Source of the DNA: Flavobacterium sp. LC2016-13
GTDB lineage: Bacteria; Bacteroidota; Bacteroidia; Flavobacteriales; Flavobacteriaceae
Reading direction: 5' to 3'
Assembly (NCBI RefSeq): GCF_009707955.1
Contig: NZ_WMDQ01000008.1
Coordinates: 186,001-250,000, forward strand
Length of the DNA stretch: 64,000 nucleotides
Shown: piece by piece, positions 58,365 to 64,000 of the stretch
Numbering within the stretch: position 1 is the stretch's first letter
Layout: every line of letters starts with the position of its first letter
Position numbers and translations under genes: made by a program
The notes under the pieces: model-generated
Told to the model about the DNA's origin: nothing
Database searches by the model: none
The model's input: the letters and a program-made list of their open reading frames with translations, nothing else

Positions 58365-60224
58365 CTAGTCATTCATAGAAATCAAAAACTCTTCGTTGTT
58401 TCTTGTTTTCTTGAAACGATCGTTTACAAAATCCATAGATTCTACCGGATTCATATCTGAAAGATATTTACGCATGATCCACATTCTTTGTAATGTTTTT
58501 TCGTCTAATAATAAATCGTCACGACGCGTGCTTGATGAAGTAAGATCGATTGCAGGGAAAATACGTTTGTTTGCAATTTTACGATCTAATTGAAGTTCCA
58601 TGTTACCGGTTCCTTTAAATTCTTCAAAGATAACCTCATCCATTTTAGAACCTGTTTCAGTCAATGCAGTTGCGATGATACTTAATGAACCACCGTTTTC
58701 TACATTTCTTGCAGCTCCAAAGAAACGTTTTGGTTTTTGCAATGCATTCGCATCAACACCTCCACTTAAAACTTTTCCAGATGCTGGCTGAACAGTATTG
58801 TAAGCTCTTGCCAAACGTGTAATAGAATCTAATAGAATAACGACATCATGTCCGCATTCTACCAAACGTTTTGCTTTTTCAAGAACGATATTGGCGATTT
58901 TTACGTGTTCTTGTGGTTCTCTGTCAAAAGTAGAAGCAATAACTTCTCCACGAACACTTCTTTGCATATCTGTAACCTCTTCAGGACGTTCATCAATCAA
59001 AAGAACGATCAAATAAACTTCAGGATGATTGGCTGCAATCGCATTTGCAATGTCTTTTAACAACATTGTTTTACCAGTTTTTGGTTGTGCGACTATCATA
59101 CCACGCTGTCCTTTTCCTATAGGAGAAAATAAATCGATAATACGTGTTGAAACTGAACTGCCTTTTTCGGCTAATTTGAATTTTTCAGAAGGAAAAACCG
59201 GGGTTAAGTGTTCGAAAGAAACTCTGTCGCGAACTACTTGCGGATCGTGACCATTAATTTTAAGTACACGAACTAAAGGGAAAAATTTCTCGCCTTCTTT
59301 TGGTGGGCGAACCACTCCTTTTACAGTATCTCCGGTTTTAAGGCCGAATAATCTGATTTGTGAAGTTGATAAATAAATATCATCCGGAGAGGCTAAATAA
59401 TTATAATCTGATGAACGTAAAAATCCGTATCCGTCAGGCATCATTTCAAGAACACCTTCACTTTCAATAATTCCGTCAAATTCAAAATCTGAATCTCTGA
59501 AATTGCTCTTTTTATTTTTATGATTTGGATTTTGGTTGCCGTTATTTGTATTTCCATTTACATTACCATTCCCGTTTTGATTTGGATTCTGATTCGGATT
59601 TTGGTTTGAATTTGGATTTTGGTTTTTATTTTGATTCGGATTTATCTTTTTTACCGGAGCAATTTGTTCTGTTTTTTCAGCTATTGGAGCTGAATTTGAA
59701 GTTTCTGTTTCTACTTGTTCTTCAGAAACTGTTTCTTTTACAGCTTCTTTTTCTTTTTGTAAAGCGACCTTTTTCTCGTAAGCTGATTTATTAAATTTTA
59801 CAATTTTTGGTCCTTTTTTCTCTACTTCAGTATTTTCAGCTGTTTCAGCTGCTTCAACATTTTCTTCAGCTTTTGGTGTTGGCTGAATTTTTGCGTTTTG
59901 CTGCCCTTTTGTATTTGGTTTAGAAACTACGGGAGTTTCTGTTTTTTCTGGTGTTTCCTCTACTGTATCAAATTCTAAAACGGGAGCATTTTTTGAAATG
60001 ACTGCTTTTTTTGCAGGAACTATTCTCGCTCTTTTGGGTTTATCATCATCATTCGTTTCGGCAACAGCATTAACAGGCGGCGCTACAGTCGCTTCTTGAT
60101 GTGCTAAAATCTGACTTATTAAAGTCTCTTTTTTAACGCCATTAAACTTTATAGTTTTAGCTAACTTAGCTATTTCTTGAAGCTCAGAAAGCTTCATTTC
60201 TTTTAATGCAGAAATATCAAACAT
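58365..60224 (-). CDS. rho: Transcription termination factor Rho with low-complexity insert
   Basis: A 619-residue hexameric RNA helicase. The N-terminal helical Rho_N (FDISALKEMKLSELQEIAKLAK) is followed by about 200 residues of Lys/Glu/Thr-rich and then Asn/Pro repeat sequence (NQNPNQNPNQNGNG). The cold-shock RNA-binding domain (GVLEMMPDGYGFLRS) comes next, then the ATPase with Walker A QPKTGKTML, Walker B LIVLLIDERPEE, the Q-loop and the R-loop (SGGVDANALQKPKRFFGAARN). Expanded Rho inserts are common in Bacteroidota. The Asn-rich stretch may promote condensation, as reported for Bacteroides Rho. Confidence 0.97.
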   Translation of the reverse strand: MFDISALKEMKLSELQEIAKLAKTIKFNGVKKETLISQILAHQEATVAPPVNAVAETNDDDKPKRARIVPAKKAVISKNAPVLEFDTVEETPEKTETPVVSKPNTKGQQNAKIQPTPKAEENVEAAETAENTEVEKKGPKIVKFNKSAYEKKVALQKEKEAVKETVSEEQVETETSNSAPIAEKTEQIAPVKKINPNQNKNQNPNSNQNPNQNPNQNGNGNVNGNTNNGNQNPNHKNKKSNFRDSDFEFDGIIESEGVLEMMPDGYGFLRSSDYNYLASPDDIYLSTSQIRLFGLKTGDTVKGVVRPPKEGEKFFPLVRVLKINGHDPQVVRDRVSFEHLTPVFPSEKFKLAEKGSSVSTRIIDLFSPIGKGQRGMIVAQPKTGKTMLLKDIANAIAANHPEVYLIVLLIDERPEEVTDMQRSVRGEVIASTFDREPQEHVKIANIVLEKAKRLVECGHDVVILLDSITRLARAYNTVQPASGKVLSGGVDANALQKPKRFFGAARNVENGGSLSIIATALTETGSKMDEVIFEEFKGTGNMELQLDRKIANKRIFPAIDLTSSSTRRDDLLLDEKTLQRMWIMRKYLSDMNPVESMDFVNDRFKKTRNNEEFLISMND

Positions 60225-60407
60225 GAATATTCTATGAATTTAATTATTTTAAAGGAAATACTGTAAAAAGAATAGGTAGATAATTGTTTTCAATTGACCG
60301 CAGTATGAAGTGCTTACGGTATTATGATGCAATAATACGAATAAAATTTAATCATACAATAGTATTTATAAAAAAGAAAATATATTTTTGTAAAACAATT
60401 TTTCATC

Positions 60408-60824
60408 ATGATACAAAGAATTCAAACCGTATATTTACTTCTTACCTTTATAATAACAGGGGTATTAATGTTTTTTATTCCGCTTTGGACATTGAACAAC
60501 GGAAAAGCATTCTATTTTATGCAGGACCAGGTTTACACTATACTTTTAGGTTTAAGCACTATGCTTAGCATTATCAGTATTATTTCATACAAAAAAAGAC
60601 AAAATCAGTTTGTAATGGGCAGACTGAACATAATATTAAATTTAATTTTATTAGGATTATTTGTATATCGATCTCTAAATTTATCTGGAGATACAACTAC
60701 AATTGTATCAGAGAAAGGTATTGGGATGTTTCTACCAATTGTTGCTATCGTATTATTAGTGTTAGCTAATAAGGCCATCAAAAAGGATGAAGATCTCGTA
60801 AAATCTGTAGACCGTTTGAGATAA
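60408..60824 (+). CDS. DUF4293 four-helix membrane protein
   Basis: A 138-residue integral membrane protein with four helices (about residues 8-28, 43-60, 70-88 and 107-127), beginning MIQRIQTVYLLLTFI, the DUF4293 hallmark. Function unknown. It is divergent from rho across 183 bp, an arrangement seen in Flavobacteria. A terminator follows. Confidence 0.88.
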   Translation: MIQRIQTVYLLLTFIITGVLMFFIPLWTLNNGKAFYFMQDQVYTILLGLSTMLSIISIISYKKRQNQFVMGRLNIILNLILLGLFVYRSLNLSGDTTTIVSEKGIGMFLPIVAIVLLVLANKAIKKDEDLVKSVDRLR

Positions 60825-60855
60825 ACCTATAAACTTAAGTTTTTTGTGCGAAGAG

Positions 60856-60883
60856 AACCCGAATTTAAAATTCGGGTTTTTTT
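60856..60883 (+). terminator. Rho-independent terminator
   Basis: AACCCGAATT pairs with AATTCGGGTT and is followed by T. It separates the DUF4293 gene from the two-component pair. Confidence 0.88.
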
Positions 60884-60990
60884 GTGCCTTATATTTTTTT
60901 TAATTTCTTATCTGCTCCTTAAAACAAAGGTTTAAAAGTGATTTTGTAAGATAATTTTTTCATAAATTTGATTCCAGATTCAAAAAAATC

Positions 60991-61647
60991 ATGACACATA
61001 AAATAAGGATACATCTTGCCGATGATCATCAGGTACTAATCGATGGACTTACGAATTTATTACGCACAGTTTCTGACTTTGAAGTTGTTGGTAATTCATT
61101 GGATGGAACAACAATTTATGATAATGTCATTGAAAATAATGCTGATATTTTATTATTGGATATTAGCATGCCTAAGAAAGATGGAATTGAAGTATTAAAA
61201 GAATTTAATCAAAAAGGATTTCCCTGCAAGGTTATAATTCTCTCCAGTTATGATGAATTGAAAATTATTAAAGAAGTAATGAAATTAGGTGCAAAAGGTT
61301 ATCTGACCAAAAAAAGCGCCGGAGAAAATATTATTGAAGCGATTGAAGCTGTAAAAAGAGATGAAGAATATTTTGACAAACATGTCAGAGAAAAAATCTT
61401 CACCAGCTTTACCCAAAACAATCCAAAACTAAATAAAAATTCTTTTAGTGAAAATCAGGTTTTAAGTGAACTTGAAATTATTACCTTGATATCGTTAGAA
61501 TACAGTGGAAAAGAAATTAGCGAACAACTTTTTATCAGTTTGAATACTGTTGAAACGCATCGAAAAAATATCATGAAAAAATTGAAAACCAAAAATGTAA
61601 TTGGTCTTGTAAAATACGCATTAAAAAACAATCTGATTAATCCTTAA
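60991..61647 (+). CDS. NarL/LuxR-family response regulator
   Basis: A 218-residue response regulator with receiver Asp57 (LLLDISMPKK), acidic pocket at LADDHQ, IILSS switch Ser and GYLTKK Lys. A LuxR-type HTH follows (LSELEIITLISLEYSGKEISEQLFISLNTVETHRKNIMKKL). It is 11 bp before its likely kinase partner. A -7 box TAAATTTG lies at 60963-60970. Stimulus unknown. Confidence 0.95.
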   Translation: MTHKIRIHLADDHQVLIDGLTNLLRTVSDFEVVGNSLDGTTIYDNVIENNADILLLDISMPKKDGIEVLKEFNQKGFPCKVIILSSYDELKIIKEVMKLGAKGYLTKKSAGENIIEAIEAVKRDEEYFDKHVREKIFTSFTQNNPKLNKNSFSENQVLSELEIITLISLEYSGKEISEQLFISLNTVETHRKNIMKKLKTKNVIGLVKYALKNNLINP

Positions 61648-61658
61648 TCTCTGTTATT

Positions 61659-62594
61659 ATGGCTTATTTCAGAATCTTTACAGTACTTATTTTCTTTTTG
61701 ATATCTGGCGAATATTCTATTTTTAGTCAGGAAAAATCATTTACAAAAGAAATTAATACATCAGAGCCTAAAACAAAAATCGATCAGAGAAAATTGACCG
61801 ATAAAAATAAGCAGTTACTTGAACTCGAAAAATCGACCACCAAAAAAATAGTAAGCTTATTTATTATTCTCGTAATAATGGTTTTGGTTTTATTTTACTT
61901 CGTTTATGAGAACAACAAACTCAAACAGAAAAATAAGAGAAAAGAAATTCGGCAAAAAATTCAGCTTGGAATTATTAATGCAAGTATTGATGCTCAGGAA
62001 AATGAAAGAAAAAAAATTGCAGCATTTTTGCATGATAACATTAATTCTTTGCTGTCTTCTGTTGGTTTGCACTTAAATGCGTTTTCAGTTCAGAATAATA
62101 TCCAATCTGAAGAACTTCTTAAAGCAAAATCAATTTTAGAAGATGCCCACGATCGTTTGCGTGATATGTCGCATGAACTAATTCCAGCTCTTTTAGTTCG
62201 CTTTGGTTTAATACATGCCTTAGAAGATTTATGTGAAAAAAATTCGAATTCTAACCTCTATTTTGAGTTTTCAAATTCAATTGCTCCTGAAGTAAGATAT
62301 AGTGAAAAAATCGAAATGAAGATTTATTTTATTGTCGCTGAATTATTTAACAACATTATAAAGCATAGTGGAGCTAATAAAGCTCAAATTTCATTAAGCG
62401 AAAATCAAAATCTGCTGATTATCATTATTCATGATAATGGAAAAGGTTTTAAAGCCGAAAAGCTAAAAGATGTTGAAGGTTTTGGCCTTAACCGAATTAG
62501 AGCCAGAATTAAAAAATACAAAGGAAATATTTCTATCACTTCTAAATTCAACGAAGGAACTTCAATTAAAATAAAAATTCCTGTAACACATTAG
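61659..62594 (+). CDS. HisKA_3-type sensor histidine kinase
   Basis: A 311-residue sensor kinase with an N-terminal signal-like helix and a second membrane helix at about residues 68-88 (KIVSLFIILVIMVLVLFYFVY), joined by a short periplasmic loop (FTKEINTSEPKTKIDQR ...). His125 in IAAFLHDNINSLLSSVGLHL is the phosphorylated residue; the HATPase domain has LFNNIIKHSGANKA (N box), HDNGKGF (G1) and GFGLNRIRARI (G2). With the response regulator it forms a complete pair. The periplasmic loop is too short for a known sensor domain. Confidence 0.92.
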   Translation: MAYFRIFTVLIFFLISGEYSIFSQEKSFTKEINTSEPKTKIDQRKLTDKNKQLLELEKSTTKKIVSLFIILVIMVLVLFYFVYENNKLKQKNKRKEIRQKIQLGIINASIDAQENERKKIAAFLHDNINSLLSSVGLHLNAFSVQNNIQSEELLKAKSILEDAHDRLRDMSHELIPALLVRFGLIHALEDLCEKNSNSNLYFEFSNSIAPEVRYSEKIEMKIYFIVAELFNNIIKHSGANKAQISLSENQNLLIIIIHDNGKGFKAEKLKDVEGFGLNRIRARIKKYKGNISITSKFNEGTSIKIKIPVTH

Positions 62595-62599
62595 AAATC

Positions 62600-63094
62600 T
62601 TATTTTTTTCCGATTTCGATTATTTCCAGATCTTTTATTTTATCATCATCAATCACAAATCGCAACATGGTTCGCATTTGATGAAATCCACTTTTTCCTG
62701 CAGCACCCGGATTCATGTGCAGTAAATTGTTTTTTTTATCAAATATAACTTTTAAAATATGTGAATGTCCGCAAATGAATAATTTAGGCGGATTTGCTGC
62801 CATTTCTTCTCTTATTGCCGGATTATATTTTCCCGGATAACCACCAATATGCGTAATCCAAACAGATACATTTTCGCATAAAAATCTATTGTGCAACGGA
62901 AATTCTAATCTTGCTTGCGCATCATCAATATTTCCATAAACACAACGCAATGGTTTTAGTTTTTTTATGGTATCAGTAACATTCAAATCTCCAATATCAC
63001 CCGCATGCCAAACTTCATCGGCCTGATTAACATATTTCAAAATGGTATCATCAATATGACTGTGAGTATCGGAAAGGAGAAGGATTTTTTTCAA
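62600..63094 (-). CDS. YfcE/MJ0936-family metallophosphoesterase
   Basis: A 164-residue phosphoesterase with the metal-binding set in order: LLSDTHSH, HAGDIGD, VYGNIDD, WITHIGGYPG, CGHSHI and NPGAAG. Members hydrolyse phosphodiesters in vitro; the physiological substrate is uncertain. It is convergent with the kinase gene (5 bp gap). Confidence 0.93.
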   Translation of the reverse strand: MKKILLLSDTHSHIDDTILKYVNQADEVWHAGDIGDLNVTDTIKKLKPLRCVYGNIDDAQARLEFPLHNRFLCENVSVWITHIGGYPGKYNPAIREEMAANPPKLFICGHSHILKVIFDKKNNLLHMNPGAAGKSGFHQMRTMLRFVIDDDKIKDLEIIEIGKK

Positions 63095-63207
63095 TTTTTA
63101 AAGGTGCAAAGGTTTTTATTAAAAGGTGCAAAGACTCAAAGGTACAAAGGTTTTCTTAAAAGATATTAAGGTTCTGAGATACTAAGTGGCTAAGGTTTTT
63201 TAATACA

Positions 63208-63238
63208 AAACCCAATTCGCTTACGCAAATCGGGTTTG
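63208..63238 (-). terminator. Terminator-like hairpin near the flotillin 3' end
   Basis: AAACCC and GGGTTT arms enclose a partly self-complementary loop; A and T runs on both sides allow action on either strand. Confidence 0.6.
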
Positions 63239-63240
63239 TA

Positions 63241-63331
63241 TCCTAACAGGTTTTTAAAACCTGTTAGGTATTTTATTATTTATTCTAAACCATTTAAATT
63301 ATACCTAACAGGTCTTCAAGACCTGTTAGGA
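63241..63331. repeat. Nested palindrome repeat, CCTAACAGG type
   Basis: Two palindromic arms (CCTAACAGGTTTTTAAAACC and the reverse-oriented copy ending 63331) enclose an AT-rich middle. It has the same architecture as 38998-39086 and 44383-44470, but a different core sequence. Confidence 0.82.
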
Positions 63332-63353
63332 TATTTAAATACCTGAACAGTTA

Positions 63354-64000
63354 TTATTTCTTTGGATTTTTAACGTCTTTAGAATCTTTCGTATCCATCA
63401 TTTCCATTAGTTTTAATCCTAACAAACCACTGATAGAACCGTCAGAACCACCGTTTCCTGAAATTAAAACATCTGGGATTACTTTGATATTTCCTTTACC
63501 AATTTCCTCGGTTACTTTATATCTCGTAAAGTTATCTCCGCCCATCGCACTTACCTGAAGTTGATACGATTCTGCAGTCGATTTACCAATTGCCATAATT
63601 TTCTCAGCTTCTGCTAAACCTGTTTTAGAGATTCTTTCTGCTTCAGCGCTTGCGTTTAATTTTGTTGCTTCTGCCTGTGCTCCTGCTCTTGCTTTTGTTG
63701 CTTCAGCTTCGGCATTGGCGCGCATTTTCGTAGCTTCAGCTTCAGCGTTTACATTCAGTTTTAAACTTGTTGCATCCCCTTCTGCTTTTTTTACGGTTGC
63801 GTCTGCGGTACGTTGTGCGATTTCAACACTTTGCGATGCACGAACGATCTCTTTTTGCATATCAGCAATAGCCGTTTCTTTTTCCATTCCCTGACGTTGT
63901 TCCTGCGCCATTTTTTGGGTTTGATAGGTCTTTTGCTCTTCTTCTGCTAGTTTTCTGTCCGTTAATGTTTTCATCAATGAATCTGGCGGAACTATATCTC
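63354..64000 (-). CDS. Flotillin/SPFH-family protein, N-terminal part outside window
   Basis: The C-terminal 215 residues of a flotillin-like membrane scaffold protein; the frame stays open to base 64000 (DIVPPDSLMKTL), so the SPFH domain lies to the right. The visible part is a long alpha-helical/coiled-coil stretch rich in Ala, Glu, Gln and Lys with repeated EAEATK units (NAEAEATKMRANAEAEATKA), then the conserved AEKIMAIGKSTAESYQLQVSAMG and a Gly-rich C-terminus. Flotillins organise membrane domains; the role here is unknown. Confidence 0.9.
   Translation of the reverse strand, partial: DIVPPDSLMKTLTDRKLAEEEQKTYQTQKMAQEQRQGMEKETAIADMQKEIVRASQSVEIAQRTADATVKKAEGDATSLKLNVNAEAEATKMRANAEAEATKARAGAQAEATKLNASAEAERISKTGLAEAEKIMAIGKSTAESYQLQVSAMGGDNFTRYKVTEEIGKGNIKVIPDVLISGNGGSDGSISGLLGLKLMEMMDTKDSKDVKNPKK

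Overview
The window reads as chromosome from a Bacteroidota bacterium, most likely a Flavobacterium relative. The base composition is AT-rich, it carries a SusC/SusD pair, promoters fit the TAnnTTTG type of -7 box, and it has DUF3667 and DUF4293 proteins, an N-terminally extended Rho and many intergenic palindromic repeats. No rRNA, tRNA, CRISPR array or insertion sequence was recognised.

Bases 1-29.5 kb form a nitrate island. It holds a NarL-type response regulator (cut by the left edge), three NarK-like MFS carriers, an alginate-export-type porin, and a one-polypeptide nitrate reductase fused to an FAD reductase and a BFD-like iron-sulfur domain. A rubredoxin/NiR-half-domain protein follows. 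A nearly complete molybdenum cofactor set (moaA, a moaC-moaB fusion, moaE, moeB-rhodanese, moaD, mobA, moeA) is joined by the siroheme gene cobA and a TauE/SafE exporter. A second nitrate reductase appears multi-subunit: Mo subunit, 4x[4Fe-4S] protein, Rieske protein and a cytochrome-b-like anchor, behind two nitrate carriers. NarL-like 7-2-7 operators lie before narK1, the fused reductase and moeA. A 5-4-5 FNR/CRP-type palindrome sits about 42 bp before the inferred start of the second operon. A block at 3.7-7.5 kb (two unrecognised genes, a nuclease/phosphatase-fold protein, a methyltransferase and a hydrolase) interrupts the nitrate genes.

Bases 30-52 kb form a sulfur-scavenging island: SusC/SusD, four formylglycine sulfatases, DUF1254/DUF1214 proteins, a fatty-acid-hydroxylase-family membrane protein, a rhodanese-thioredoxin protein, a YeiH-type putative sulfate exporter, cysteine synthase, and a family-2A encapsulin with its cysteine desulfurase cargo. 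The most striking signal is a pair of paralogous 5' leaders (30.15-30.6 kb and 46.02-46.43 kb). Each has a matching promoter, a 28-29 codon ORF ending in a cysteine cluster, and a shared downstream hairpin. The first also carries a second mini-ORF, MKNMQTCCCK. This looks like cysteine-sensing attenuation of a sulfur-starvation regulon.

Bases 52-64 kb are mostly ordinary chromosome: a GNAT plus small-protein pair, rocD with a divergent Lrp regulator, a dienelactone-hydrolase-like protein, a DUF3667 protein, an M28 peptidase, rho, a DUF4293 protein, a two-component pair, a YfcE-like phosphoesterase and a flotillin cut by the right edge.
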